Below are positions 15,301 through 29,099 of a stretch of 64,000 nt of DNA, in pieces; the first letter of the stretch is position 1; each line of letters opens with the position of its first letter. The translations under genes and the position numbers were made by a program. Origin of the DNA: Latrodectus hesperus (Eukaryota; Arthropoda; Arachnida; Araneae; Theridiidae); NCBI GenBank assembly GCA_037975125.1, contig JAJQOW010000014.1, forward strand, positions 3,467,252 to 3,531,251, in the 5' to 3' direction. The notes under the pieces were generated by a model, which was given only the letters and a program-made list of their open reading frames with translations, was not told the origin of the DNA and ran no database searches.

Positions 15301-18300
15301 TTTTCGATTGTTTCTATGCTAACATGGAATTTTACAAATATTTTATTTTAATTTTGATATTAATTTGACAATGCTTAAGATTTTGCCTTTTAAAAATGAT
15401 AGAAAAGGAATGCTTTTTAAATTTTTGTTTTGAATTTGTTTTGCAAAAAATGCAGATATAAATGATGACGTAGTTTTATGCTGTTAAAGATAATGTCAAT
15501 AAAAAGTGCGTAAATAAATTTAAGAACTAAATCATTACAATTTATATGTATAAAAATAAAAAAGTAAAATACAAGTTTTTTTTATTCAAATGAAGCTATT
15601 AATTATGCAAATATTTAATACCAATATACAACTAAAATAAACTATATGAAACTCATAAAAATATTCAAAAATCATTTCGTGTAAATTTATAATGAACAAT
15701 TATTTGTATCGGATTTTACATAGCGTATCACAGAATATGAATTAAGGAACATATTTTTGCAGTACTAATATATTTTAATTAATTTAATTACTCTTGTAAA
15801 TCAACTGTCGACAAAATATGATTAATAGTGATTTATTGAAATAACTTCCAATTCATGCGTTAAATACTTACTTTACTTACTTTTACCTGAATAACAATAA
15901 TGAGAGACACAAATTTTATTAATTTAATACTGCCAATTTTTTTCATATAAATACTGAATGGATTTAAATGACTTTGAAGAGATATCGTCATTGAGTTTAT
16001 CATGAAATGTAAATAAAAATTTTGAGTATTAATTGGATTATATTAGAATAAAATTCTTAATGAAAGATGCATTTTATTATATAACTTGGATAACAAATAA
16101 TAATATCCTTATAAAATAGTTATGTTGTTGAATAAAATAACTGAGGAATAATATTACAATGTTATAAGGAGTATACTGCTTAAATTGTTTATTTTTTATC
16201 CAATGAAATTGTTTAATTTTCTTATAACTATTACTAGTATTTCAATGAAATTTAATAACCAATTTGATTTAGTTATATTTATAAAATAGTGGCATATCGA
16301 CAATGAAATTAAAAACATATTTTACAGTTCTTTCATAATTATTTGAGAAGTAAAGATGAAGCAAATGTATTTGACATGAATCATTTAGAAGTTGTAGAAT
16401 CTTTTAGCAGTTGTATTTTTTAATAATACCCTCTAATTTTCAAAAATGATAATTTTTATATTGTTTATTTCATCTGAAATAAAAAGAAATTTAAAAAAGC
16501 AAAGATAACTTGTAAAATTGAAAAAAAAACGTTATGACAGCAATGAAATTTCACCTTAAAATAGTAAAAAAAATTCCCCAATTATTTTTTAATTCAGAAC
16601 TCTAAGCAATTTTGTAACTGCTTATTTGAATTTATTATGCATAAATATTAATTTGAATTTCGATTTGCATAAATTCATATTGATAATGACTTATAGATTA
16701 CTCTTGTGAGAGGTAAATCTTAAATCTTGAGAGTCAAAACATATTAAAGAAACAAATAAGATTTTTAAATTATAAGAACTGCGCTAAATATCTTGTTAAA
16801 TGAGTTCTACTAATGTTTATGTATCAAATAAATATTGTTTTAAGGAGGAACATTAGCTTCACATTTGATTTAAATCTATATATTATACGAATCTATACAT
16901 TTATAACAAAATGAAATTGTTAATATTTTTTGAGATAGACTTTACTTCAAAAAATAAAATTTATGTTTCTAGCAAAAGTATTCACTAAATAAGAATAAAA
17001 TACATATATTTATGAACAAATTATTATAATATCAAGTGCTCTTTAGAACTTAGATTATTTATTCATAAAAATATTTATTATAAGTAATCATTTCACGCTT
17101 TATTACAATATGTATATTTTTAAATTGTATTTTATGTATTATTAGAAACTATAAAATACAAATATTTTCAGAATATAGTATTGAACTAAAATCAAAATTG
17201 TAATATTCCTGTATAAAAAATCTTGAATAAATCGTTGGAAAAATTCACTGTACTTACGTTTTTATTTTTCAAAGTGGTATTATGATGTTTTAAAACAATG
17301 TATCATTTCGTTATTTCAAGAGATATTGTAATATTATACAAGTTTTATTGAAAGGATAAATTAACTTTCATAATTTTCAATACTGTCTAAAGAACAGTTT
17401 AGATTAATAGTATTAGTAATTATTTGATATTCAATCAAATAAATGATATATTTCTGAAAAGAATGATTATCTAAAATTTTCTGAAAATCAGATTTCAATT
17501 AATATCGGGTTTAATTAATTACACTCATAGTGATAAAAATTAAAACAATTGAATTTTTTTCATACTTTTAGTAGATAAAGCAATTATAAATATATTTCTT
17601 TTTCTTTTTAATTTGATAGTTGTAATGTAAGGAATTATTTTTTAGTTTTAAATACCACATCGTTAAAGTCATCCTATTAAAAACATTGACCTTTAAATGA
17701 ACAATTTTTTAAACATTTCTTTTGAACGTAGATTGAAAAATATTTTAAATACTGATGTACTTTAATAATTAGAACATTTTTTGCCATTATTTTATTTGTT
17801 TAGCCTTGAATTACTAGGAGTTACTACCAACATCATGATATAAATTAATTTAACTATTTCAAAGATTTTTATTGAAAGTTTTTGATAAATAATTATATTT
17901 TCATGACTTTCTCAGTTCTAAGGAAGAAAATTCGTATCAATTTGAAGTTTTTGTTTAATATTAAAATAAATGTGTGAGATGCGTATTCAGTTTCAGATAT
18001 GGATGCTTCGATATACCCATGAATTTACTGTAAATTAAAAAATGATGAAAGAAAATACATCATATTAAATTTTTCATTAAATGTTTGCAATTCAAAAAAT
18101 TAATAAACTACTTATATTATTTCTGCCATTTCATAAGCTAAATTTCAATTGAAATTTTTTAAACAAAAATTTGAATAAGCACAGAAAAAGAATTTCAATT
18201 ATGGTTTTATAAATTCAGTTTCGTTTATGAAAATACTCAAATGGATGTGGAATTTAATTATATGCATTTTTAGTATTATTACTGAAATTTCATTTATTTG

Positions 18301-18383
18301 ATATAATAGTAATACGATATGTTGTTGGTAAGACATTACTCTTGTAAAATTTAAATTTTATTTACAGTTGGTTAAGTACTTCT
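12390..18383. other. Long AT-rich stretch without a recognisable gene
   Basis: About 6 kb in which I see no gene, RNA gene or recognisable mobile element, only a TA/TG microsatellite at 13085-13122. The short frames at 12569-12766 and 13264-13482 minus have no recognisable motif. Confidence 0.6.
13085..13122. repeat. Compound (TA)n(TG)n microsatellite
   Basis: A short TA run with a TTTA interruption is followed by about seven TG units. Confidence 0.9.
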
Positions 18384-18397
18384 ACGAATTACTGTTG

Positions 18398-18787
18398 AGC
18401 TCCAGTGGCTCAGTAGCTTCACGCCGCTTCCCGTAAGCTCAGCAAAGTGAAACATCATTTGCCGCTGGCAGTGGTTGGGAGGGTGACCATGGTGTACTCT
18501 CCTTCACTGGGTTGCTGGAATTCCGTGGGTTGGGGACGCCTCCACGTTAATATGTGACGTCCAAGGCCCTTCCGCTGTTGTGGTGTGGTTTGGAGAGGAG
18601 AGTGCCAGATCAGGTGTGGCCTCGTCACCTGACCGTGATTCAAAATTAAATTACGAGGCACCTTAATAAGAGCAAAGTCGTACTTTCACCTTCGTGGTGC
18701 TCTGATCCAAACGAAAAACGCTCTCTGTTCTCTTAATTCGCACAGTCAAAGGCATAGCGAGCTTGACTTGTCCAAGTGTCATAAGCA
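18398..18787 (+). mobile_element. About 390 bp SINE, tRNA-like head
   Basis: A sharply bounded GC-rich block in AT-rich surroundings. Its 5' part contains TGGCTCAGTAGC (18406-18417), a fair A box. The expected B box is poorly preserved. The 3' half includes a CCTCGTCACCTGACCG segment and a nearby ATTACGAGG that I associate, from memory only, with SINEs in orb-weaver spider genomes. The block is flanked by ACGAATTACTGTTG (18384-18397) and ACGACAATTACTATTG (18788-18803), which look like a decayed target-site duplication with one 2-nt indel and one mismatch. The 68-codon minus frame inside it (18455-18661) has no independent support. Confidence 0.65.
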
Positions 18788-18803
18788 ACGACAATTACTA
18801 TTG

Positions 18804-21800
18804 ATTTTGTTTAAGGTCAAGCAATCACTAACTAAAACTAATTCATAACAATTAAAGGAATGAGTGCAGTTAAATTTATAAAATATTTGGTGTTAGTTAA
18901 ATCAATTTTATTTTATCTTAAATTGAAAATTATCAATTTTACTAAATATTGTCTAGAAGCATTAGTTAAATTTCTCATGTATGATTACATTATTTAAAAT
19001 GAATATTTGTAGTGTTTCAGAATCAATTTCAAGTGTTAATCTTTGTCTAATTATCTCATGTATACAAAAAATGACTGTTCAAACAGAACAACTAACAAAA
19101 TATTTTGCTAATTCTCTTTGTTTTTATTTTTACAAATTTAAGTACTAACTCTGAGCATTTTTATATTTACTTCATACTTATAAACTTGGATTATAATTAT
19201 ATGTGTATTAAAATTATAAAAGTGTGTATTTTATTATAGTGTTAAGTGTATATTTTAAATTATGAATCCCCTTGATAACAATTTATAAATCAACTGTTTT
19301 GAAGTATGGTGAATGATTAATATTTATTGATTGTTATAGAAGTATTTGGTGAATTCATCGGAAGAAATTTACATAAAAAGTTCAGATACTTCAAAATTCC
19401 CAATTACAATTTATGAAGTTTAATCTTAATATTTTATTAATTTACTAAAATGTATTGTCACTTTTATGGAATTCTTCATAATTTCATTTAAAAGATTTAA
19501 TTTTTTGAATGATGCTACTTTGAAGTTGAAGTCTGTAAAAATTCAGAATGTAGAATCTGTAAATGAAATTTTAAGCATGGAACGTATTTTAAAAAAATAT
19601 CAGCTCATTTTAAAAGTACATTTTATGTTTGAAAATAAGAAACACGATAACTCACAATGAATTAAATGCAAAAATAATCTTTTAAAAATGAATTTTAACT
19701 CTACTGTAATTCTTAAGTTCATCTTTTAATCTGCTCTAATATGATATGTGTATAAATAGTTGACTTCAATAGCATTCATTTTTAAATTTTTATATAATCA
19801 TTTTATAAATTTTTTCTCTATACACCTAGTTTCACGATAAAGTTTAAGATTCGGAAGGTAATTCAATTTTTCAAGCTAGAACAATATTGAACAATATAAT
19901 TTATTTATATTTTACATTAGAAACAATTTAATAAACATATATATGATTTTTAATTTCATTTATTTCTTTTCGATTTTTAACGAATAAGTTTTTAATGAAA
20001 TGTGTTAGAAAATTTATGTATGATTATAAATTTATTTTGAACAGTCAAGGGGTTGAATTAGAAATAATGACTTGCAAACTCACTACATAACTTATTTCTA
20101 TTGGAAAAGATTGATTTATTTTAACAATGCATTGAGCATGATTTCACACATAATTTTAGATCACAATAAATACGTGAATATTTACTTTCCACATTATATA
20201 TTCAATAATTAGTAATTTCGCTTACTTAAATTCAGGAATAAACGGCTAATTATATATTACCACATTAATGATGATTTTGAATCAATCATTATATGAATAT
20301 TTTGAATTTATTTATTAAATGACATTAAGAAAAAGCTTTTTGATGATAAATTCTTTCAATTTGTAGTATTGGTATATATTTTTAAAATTTTGAATAGTGT
20401 ATTGCAAGTGCTTTCCAATCATGGATATTTTCATTCGTTCTTCTGGAACACTACTGCAAACACTCCTTTTGCCCTATGCATGGCTCAAAATATCCTCAAA
20501 AGTGCCCATTCCGGATGGTGACGTAAAAGGAAATGGCCATTTAGAAAAGTAACTCAAAGTCTATTGAAACATTTTCTATACCGTATTTTTAACTTTTTCA
20601 AAAAAAATAGATTTTGTTTACTTAGGAATCATAAATGGATTTAACTTTACTTTTTTGTCATTTATTCACAAGCAGTGTTTCGTAAAATAAATTAAAAATT
20701 TATGAGATAGATATCATGAAAAGTTAAATGTTTTATTTGTTTCTACACAATATAATGAATTTATTTACTTTAATAAAGCATATTTCACCTTTAAATGATA
20801 ATATTCATTGTTCAAAAATGTGTATTTAATAGCATTCATGTAAATTATTCATTCCAGTAAAAATTTCAAGCTAAATATATTAAAAAGGTTTATTTCGTAT
20901 TTACAGAAAACTAAAAAATGCAATCCCAGTTAATATAAATATTTTTCTTAAAGATGTTCGAATATAAAATTTCTATCCTTTAAGCAAAAATTCAGTTTTA
21001 TAAAATTTGTAAAAAATTTTAGTACAATTACTTTAAAGTGCTAATAGTCTCTTTTCAAAAATGGTATTAAATTTAAATTTAAATAGAGATAATAATTTTT
21101 ATTAATTATTATAACTCTTCAAAAATTAAGTATTGTATCATACAACAAAAATAACTTTAAAAAAATAAAAGAAATACCTTTTTCATTCGCATTACTCTCG
21201 AAAACAAAGGAATATTCTGATAACTTATAATCTTAGTTTATATTAGGAAAAAAATATCAGTTTTATAAAACATTCTATAAAGTAGCACTAAAGAAAAAAT
21301 TTATTTTGAGTAATCTTGCAAATCAAAATAATTTTTGTTGATTAAAAGTTTTGCAGGAATAATGAAATGCTTTGGTTATGCGAAGTGTTTTGTAATAATT
21401 ACAGTGTTGCGTCAAGTTAATAAAAATAATTTTCTGAGCCTTCTTTTTTTGGTGAACTCCATCAATTATTGTGACATTTGTTGCTTACAATTTCAGTATT
21501 TCACACAACAAACAAGTATTAAAATGAATTCAATGATAATATTGAATAGTTTAATGATTTAATATTTTTTTATGTTATATTTCTCTTCTTCTTTTAATTT
21601 AAATACAACTTTAAAGATTATAATTTCTTTTAATCTATACTGGCTGCAGACTAACCAAACAGTACACAGAGGCTGTAGACTAACCATACAGTTTTAACTG
21701 TGTATAGAGGAAATATTTATGCTGAGATTTTGTGGGAAATTTTTAAAATGCTTTATGCAAATTGAGTTATAAAAATCATCCCTATGAAAAATTTACCAGC

Positions 21801-22210
21801 ATCAATGGAATAGTGATATACTTTCTTTAATGCTAAATATTGGAAGCTTTAATTTATCATCTCTTCAGCGATTCAAAGTATAAAGTTAATTGAAAACTAA
21901 GATGTGATGTGCTAAGATGTATCCTAATCGTTTCATGAATCAAATTGGTTTTAAAGATTAAAGAGTACAAGTCTCACAATCTTCCAATTTTTAAATGGGT
22001 ATCTTTATCAAATTATACACATAAAATAAAAAAAATTGTTAGGACACTCATATCAACGAATAATATAAAAAATATTACTTTTACAAGTCTCATTATTGTT
22101 CAAAAATATGTATTAAATTGTTTTCCTTATTCATGTAAGACATTAAAACCTAAATAGTTTTTGGAAAAATATAAGATTCTCTGGTTATACATACAGCATT
22201 GGGTAACAAC
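18804..22210. other. AT-rich DNA without a recognisable gene
   Basis: No gene was recognised. A slightly GC-richer patch at 20400-20550 and a 29 bp tandem duplication at 21642-21699 are the only structures noted. Short frames such as 19466-19660 and 21335-21562 have no recognisable motif. Confidence 0.6.
21642..21699. repeat. 29 bp tandem duplication, two diverged units
   Basis: GGCTGCAGACTAACCAAACA begins at 21642 and GGCTGTAGACTAACCATACA at 21671, adjacent units 29 bp apart that diverge towards their ends. Confidence 0.85.
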
Positions 22211-22377
22211 ACCTATTAAACAGAGTTTGGTTTGATTGTCGCTCAACGGTCATTTTTTGCACACGCAGGCTAATTAGACCGGGACCTACAGTTTAAAGTG
22301 GATTCCGAACCACTACAAACATTCATGCCCAAGATGGGATTCGAACCCACGAACTGTTGAACTGACCTATTAAACAG
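22211..22377. repeat. Perfect 13 bp target-site duplication around SINE copy 1
   Basis: ACCTATTAAACAG at 22211-22223 recurs without mismatch at 22365-22377. The perfect identity suggests a fairly recent insertion. Confidence 0.92.
22224..22364 (-). mobile_element. tRNA-derived SINE (family A), copy 1, 5'-truncated
   Basis: The minus strand reads CAACAGTTCGTGGGTTCGAA, i.e. the tRNA T-arm with the B box. A 100 bp body follows (GGATTCGG... near CCACTT, then TTAGCC, then TGACCGTTGAGCGACAA), ending in an AAACC-type tail. It matches copies at 34080-34228 and 57856-58039. The 13 bp ACCTATTAAACAG is repeated perfectly on both sides (22211-22223 and 22365-22377), so the insertion is delimited exactly at 141 bp. 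The A box is missing, as expected from incomplete reverse transcription by a LINE enzyme. Confidence 0.9.
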
Positions 22378-24289
22378 GGGTAATAAGTACTACTTTTCTG
22401 TTTCAATAAAATACAAACTTATTCTTCCTGCCGGAAAATTTTTAGTTTCTATTTTGTGACATGGGAATAAAACTCATTTTCTTTCAAAATATTTATTAGA
22501 AAGACCAATGACATTTATGGTAAAAGAATTACATTATCTTGAATATTTAATCAAATATATAAAATTGATTCTTAATAAATTTCACCGTGTGTAATGATAA
22601 TGCATTGGCACATTCTTTACAATCTATATACGTAAGAAAATAAAAGGATCAATCTAAAATATAAAAATTTTTACAAATATGAAACTTTAGTTTTTGAATC
22701 CTTTTATGGTGATTTCATTTTAAAAATGAAGCAGCTTCTGGGTTTGCGTGATGACAGTTCCACTTACTTAACAATGCAATTTAAAGTACAGGAGTATCCT
22801 CGGAATAGCGTTACGTGTTGTCCTATTCACGCTCTATAAGAATGTGATCTGAAGATTCAACTGGCTAGTCCATCAGGAAACTGCCTTCATTAAAACCCAT
22901 AACATGATAGATAACCCATGACATAATAACGTATAATAAAAGACCTCACCTTATAAGATCAAAATTGAGACCATATCGCCATTATTCCATAAATCAATAA
23001 ACATTTATTCAAAATCGAACTCCTTTTAAGACACATAGAAAGACCATGATGGATTGCATTCACTTTTATTCCGTAATCTACAAAATTTATTCAAAATCGA
23101 AATGTTAAAAAATCGTTTGATAAAGAGGGATTGTATTCAAAAAAAGCTAGTGCAATTCAGATTTCATTTCTTATTTTTCAAGCTGCAGATAATAAAAAAA
23201 TCTCAGTTAATAATATTATAGCAAATCACAGAAAAGATAAATTTTATTAAGTGTAACGATGTCGTGTTAATAAAAAAATAAGTAACAATGAACTTTTAAT
23301 TATAATTCAAAATATTTCTTTTAAATTTAAATTTTCTCATTTTCATTTTAACTTTTGGAAACAAATTCAGTTACAGTAATAAAACATTTTGCACAATGTT
23401 TCTCATGTATATTTATATTTATTGTTCTTCCCTCATTCGCAAAAATAAACCAGTTATTATAAATTAAAGGTAGATAAATTTACATCTGTTATTTTTATAT
23501 TATTTTTTCACTCTATCAATTTGATTCATTTTATTTCTTATCTATAGATTGCAAAAAAATTTTCTTTTTAAAGAAAAATTATAAATTTATTCTTGAATTT
23601 TGATAATTTATTCAAAGAAGCATAAATCGAATTTTTAATTTGTTCAGATTCAAATATATAGAGATATTCAAAAATGTTTTGATCCTTATAAAAATTGATC
23701 TGTAAAATTAAAACATGCCGTACTACATTTAATAATGTGATGTGAATCTTCTGATTGTGTTTTTTTAAAATTAAATGTAAAAATTTCCGTTTTCGTAAAA
23801 ATCAAATTAGTGTATTCCATTAGGATTCATAACATGTGAAAACACATAACACATATCTAATACTTTCTGTAGTAATTTAAAAACCATAAAACTCTTAAAA
23901 TATACAAAAAAGTAATTTATAAAAATCTCCAAATGTATTAATGTCAGAAATTTTGCATTCCATGATTTGGAATACATATATTTTTAAAGTTGGTCCTAAC
24001 CATAAAATTCAATCATTATGATGTAATAAAATTACCATTTAAGTTTATAAATTTCATTTTAAGAATCATGTACTTTTATATAAATTTTTCTACGCATTTA
24101 AAAATGTGAATTTATAAAATGTTTTTCTAAAATCATATTCATTTAGTTTAAAATATATATTTTATATTAAACAATTTATCTAAGTTCTAAAAATTAAAAC
24201 TTTCCTACTAGAACCATTCCTCAGAATAAAGTATAACAAAAATATTACATTCTATTTCTTCCGATGCTTAGCAATAAAGTTATGATATC
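22378..24289. other. AT-rich DNA without a recognisable gene
   Basis: Only a diverged duplication of about 71 bp period is visible. GACCATATCGCC begins at 22971 and a related GACCATGATGG unit begins at 23042, both ending in TTTATTCAAAATCGAA. No gene was seen. Confidence 0.6.
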
Positions 24290-24900
24290 ACAGAAATTGC
24301 AATCTTTTTCGTGAGAAAAAGAAAAGTAATACAATCGAACTCTTCGGAATCTTACCGGAAAATGATTCAACTGATTTCTCTCCCTGAAGTCTCGCTTATG
24401 GAATTTGAGCGTATTCCGCATGATAAGAAAAAAGGAGATAAGCTGCCTATATATCTGTGTGCTTTAACGTAGAAGCTTTTATCGATAATCTGGAAAGATT
24501 TCTCTTGCAAAATGTTTGATGAAATAGACTGACACGTATCCAATCATCGTTTTGAATCGGTTTTTCTTACAGAATTTTTGTTAATGCTCTTTTTTTCTCC
24601 TTCACTCTCACAGATATAATAGAGCTTCTAGAGTATGAAATGACTTTTGCGGATCTTTCGCTTTTGAGGATATAGGCGGGAAATGAGATTTTGCGACGAA
24701 GCGTCAAAACAGGTTGAGGGCTCTTCGCTGTCATTTTTTTTATTCCTTTCCTTCACCCGGGAATCCATTCTGTTTTTTGTCATACAGGCTATTCTTCAAA
24801 GTGGCTGTTAAAACGGATTTGTATTTCTCCCTTTTTTGTCCTTGAATTCTTTGCTTTTGGGCCGACGCTTAGGGTTTAGATTCCGCATTAGAAAAGGAAA
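24290..24900. other. GC-richer non-coding island, function unknown
   Basis: About 600 bp markedly richer in G and C than the flanks, with several CpG-containing patches (GCGACGAAGCGTC, GGGCCGACGC). All frames carry stops and none looks protein-like. No pol III boxes or transposase motifs were recognised, so it does not look like the SINEs elsewhere. A strong acceptor-like tract (TTTTTTCTCCTTCACTCTCACAG) ends near 24615 and another AG-terminated tract near 24787, without convincing downstream frames. It could be an ancient element, a regulatory sequence or a non-coding exon. Confidence 0.4.
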
Positions 24901-25096
24901 ATAAAACACGTAAAATGAAAAGAAACTTTTCCTTGAAAATACTTCTTACACAAAGCGTAAACATTTCGAATGAATTGAATTTCCTTGAAAAATATATTTT
25001 AGGAATGATAAAAGATCTTCGTGTTATTTTCAGTTTAATTTTAAAATTGTTAGTCTTTTAAAAATTACATAAAGAAGTTATTCTAAAATTATATAT

Positions 25097-25110
25097 AAAT
25101 AAATAAATAA

Positions 25111-25176
<66 letters not shown>
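25097..25176. repeat. (AAAT)n followed by (TA)n
   Basis: About five AAAT units run directly into about 30 TA units. Confidence 0.95.
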
Positions 25177-25179
<3 letters not shown>

Positions 25180-27850
25180 ATTATAATAGTATTCCTATAA
25201 TTTATCAATAATTTGTTTAGCTTCATTGTAGTAAAAAATAATGGATTTTAAAACTTGCAACTGAATCTTAGTCACTGTTCTGGAATTTTTTTTGCATAAT
25301 ACTACTTTATATTAGTCCTAATAATAAAAATCGTGAAATATAACCAATTGTAAATATTTAACGAAAAATCCAAATTTTGTTGAAAATTTCTTTTACCGAA
25401 GAATGATTAAAAACAGATAATTGCTTAGTTTAATTTAAATTTGATTTTTGATGAGTGGTAGTCTTCAGATATACAGCAAAATCTATCACAATTACAGAGA
25501 ACTTTAACTTTTCCGATACATTGCGAGAATTAAAAAGTGTTTCACAATTAAGAAAAAATAAATACTGTAATTGTAGTTATGTTTTCAGCAAATAATATTT
25601 TCTTATATCAGTTGAATACCATTTAAAATAAAATTAAAGCACCTTTTTTATTATTTAAATGGTATTTAATGCAATAATAATTTTAATATTTATCATTTTT
25701 ACTATTTGAAGTATTTTGATGTTCAATCATTTTTAACTTTAGAACATTTTAGAATAATACTTGACATGTATCACTTAGGAAGGTCTAATATGCTTTTCTC
25801 ATTCTTCTGCGATTAATTATATGTATGAGCTACATTTTCTATTGATATATTTCGCAATCAGTTTATTTTAAGTAATGTTTAATAAAGACACCTTTCCATG
25901 AATTGTATTGTTTAAATATGCGTAATTCAAAATTTTCGAATTGTCAATTCGCATTCATTACATTACTAATATAAATAAAAATAACAGAATATTATTTAAA
26001 AAAATAATTTTAAAAATATTATTTTTTCATAATGTGAAATACAACCATTCAAATATTGTTGAATACTAACAACTATTCTTCAAAAAATTCACCTTTTTCC
26101 TTTCTGAAATTAAAAATTTGAATGTTCTAAATTTCAGCAAAATTTACTTGTAATTCCTGTTCTATGATAAATTACATATAATATATTAATTTGACATGCA
26201 TGGAGAAAATTTCTAACTTTTGTTGTTTCACATTTTCTAGTTAAAATTGTCAAATTTTTACTGAGTAGGGAAATAATTTTTATAATCACTTGATGTTAAT
26301 AGCTTATGTATTTTGTTAATTCATACTGTAAATAACAAGACTAACATCTTGAACAGTATGATATTGTAGTACTTTGATAATCTTTAAAGTCAGAACAACC
26401 TTAATGTGAGATTTTACATTAACTTTGTATGCATTTAATTTTGCAGTTAAGTGATATTTAAAATTTCAGTATAAATACATTTAGAATAATGCATAAACTT
26501 AAAAGAAATTCTTGTATATAAAAAATTAAATAATAGGAGTATTTATACAACACCATATGTAACAATAAAGTATAATTCTATGTGTGCAAGTTTTTGATTT
26601 ATCTACATTAAAATGACAATTATTTATCAAACTAAAGATTTAAAATTTAATCTTTACTTCCGAATACAAATGATACAGTTTCTAATTATGAAAGCTAAAT
26701 TTATAAAATAATAACTCTTAAATTTAATTTTTTGTAAATTAAATGAATCCAAATTCGGAAGCTTAACTTATTAATTGAGTAATATATTTAAATGTTTTAA
26801 TATTGCTATGTTCAAATGATTGCTTTTTATAAAACTAAAGATTTTCATTTTTGATGAGATTTTGAATTTCTCACAATTTAATATATGTGGTACACAATCA
26901 ATAATACGTATTTTTAAACGATGATAAATTTTTATTCAAGATGATTTATGATCCTTGACTCAATAGAAATGTATAACTATTAAATATTCTTCAAATATCT
27001 CTAAAAAAAGATTCGTTGGATATTAATTCTAAACACCATATTTTATATCTTCAGAAACTATGATTTACATACATATGTGTTAAAATGTTGTAAGAATATA
27101 AATACACGAACAGTATAGATCAACAAAAAAGTAATATTTTCTATAAAATCATTTACCTTAATTAAATTCTTTATTTGCAATTTTAATATTACTTTTAATG
27201 AAAATTTATTTGAAATTTATTTCCAATTCACGAGTGTAAATTCTATTTTGATGACTCTACTCATTTTTAATATATATTGGAATTCTTTGGATGAAATTTT
27301 TTTTCAATGTAATTTTAGTGTAACTTACTCACATTTCAATAGTTTATTGAATAATTTAGAAACATTTAATTTTTTTATTTATAATACTTTGCATGTATGT
27401 AATCAAACTTTAGCGTTTTTGTCATATTTAAAAGTAAAATAATTCAAAGTTAAAAATAAATTAGTATTTTTCATTATTTTTTAAAACAGAAAGCATTTGA
27501 AAAATTCTTAACAATGTCATAAGTAAGAAAATTTATACAAAACAAAGTTGATTCATGTTTACAGTTAATTACATTTATTTTCTTTAAAAATTCAACAGAA
27601 TTTTCTATATAAGATTAATTTCTTGTTTCGTCCTAAACCCAAATTTTACAAAAGTTAATAAAATATATTTATTGTTTAAAAAAGCAAATTAACTATGTCT
27701 ACATGTTATGATATTGTGTTAAATTCACTATTATGAGGCAGGATTTTGTTTCTGAATTTAAAAGCAATAATTTTTTATGTGTGTGTTATGAACTGTGGAT
27801 GCATGTTTAACATATTATTAACTACACAAATTTCCAGAACACTATGTTTT
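25177..27850. other. AT-rich DNA without a recognisable gene
   Basis: No gene, RNA gene or element was recognised. The frame at 27248-27442 is low in information and has no motif. Confidence 0.65.
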
Positions 27851-29088
27851 TATTGGGTTGTAACAAAAAGTTTTCACCCCCAGCTTTCAGTAAAGTTAAA
27901 AAAAGAAATTCGAAGCAGTACCTGTTGTTTAGGAAGTAATCATCACAACAAAATCTACGTTCTTCTGCTAAAGTTTCATAATTATTACAAAACCTTCAAA
28001 CTTGATAGCCACAATTCCACAAACAGATCAATCAATCAATCTATTTGCATACATACTATGATGACTCGATGTCAGATATAACTGCAGATGTGAAAAGAGG
28101 CAGAATTCCAACGAATTGAATTCAGAGATATTTGATGCGTGTAACTAAAGAAACAAAATTTGAATTCGTAGAGAATTGAAATGGTAAATGAAGGCTCATA
28201 AAATCTTGCATTATTTTGATGAAAAAATTTTTTAGTTTTTACTCCTAAACTCAATTCAAAATTTTGATTTGATAGCAGCATCAACAAAAACTTACATCTC
28301 GTGGTGCATCTTACTGTAGATACTTTTTGCGAATAATAGCAAGACAATCCTACCCGATATAAAGCATGATCATTTTGTTAGTCAAATTGTGCTTAGTGAC
28401 GCTGCTTACGAGTGCATCGAGAGTATACCAACCGTTATTTCGGTTATTCGTTATTGATGTAAATACACTTTTCATCACAAGTAATGAGTGTGTCAAGAAT
28501 TCTGTCTATGCTTTGATATGGGAATAGAATAGTCCTGACATGAACACATGTACCCTTATCTTCTTGAGACAGCTCACATGGAAACCATTGATTGAACTTT
28601 TAGACAAATTTATATGATGTAAAGCATTTTAAGTGGACATAGCGTTAACGTCTAACGTTTTTGCTATAGCTCTCGATAAGTTGAATACTAATTTTCTTCA
28701 ACATGTTCTCGCAAGCAATAGGCCGGCGTGAGAGTTCTGAATCTTGAATATCAATATTTTGAATTTTTGGTACCAAATCTTCAAAGTGTCATATGCTGCA
28801 ACAGTATTTCTGTTGCTGGTTTTTGCAAAAAAACTGGTAATAAATGATTGTTCTAATCTAATAATAAATGATGGTTCTAATCTAATAGTAGCAGTGAGAA
28901 AATTCCATATCAGAGATCTTTTACTTAATGATGACAATATATTTTCACATATCTCACAAGACAGTTTACTAAATCCAATCTCTTTTCAAGTAATAGAAAT
29001 CATCTGACAAAATATTAGCAAATACACTAACTTGAAAGGTTTGCGCATAAAATAAAAGTGACGGCAGAAGACATTTGTAACATATCGA
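27851..29088 (-). pseudogene. Decayed mariner-type transposon with transposase remnants
   Basis: Reading the minus strand with frame shifts gives the mariner transposase blocks in order. YDTLKIWYQKFK (tryptophan-containing helix-turn-helix segment) is near 28780. ELSRRPI corresponds to the family SGRP linker near 28730. FNQWFPCELSQED corresponds to the WVPHEL block near 28590. ILDTLITCDEKC corresponds to the V.GDEKW block with the first catalytic Asp near 28480. KTKKFFHQNNARFYEP (28230-28190) corresponds to HQDNAR, with the second catalytic Asp changed to Asn. A degraded PPYSPDL/PSDY region follows. Several stops and indels make it dead. A TTGGGTTGTAACAAAAAGTT end at 27852, preceded by TA, and a partly similar inverse sequence near 29060-29088 would give an element of about 1.24 kb, normal for mariner. 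The 5' boundary is uncertain. Confidence 0.78.
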
Positions 29089-29099
29089 TGAATGTAGCA

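Noticed and set aside
18455..18661. 68-codon minus frame as a gene
   Set aside because: It falls wholly within the 390 bp SINE and has no motif.
27746..29007. Plus-strand frames of 111 and 87 codons
   Set aside because: They lie antisense to the mariner transposase remnants, which explain this interval better.
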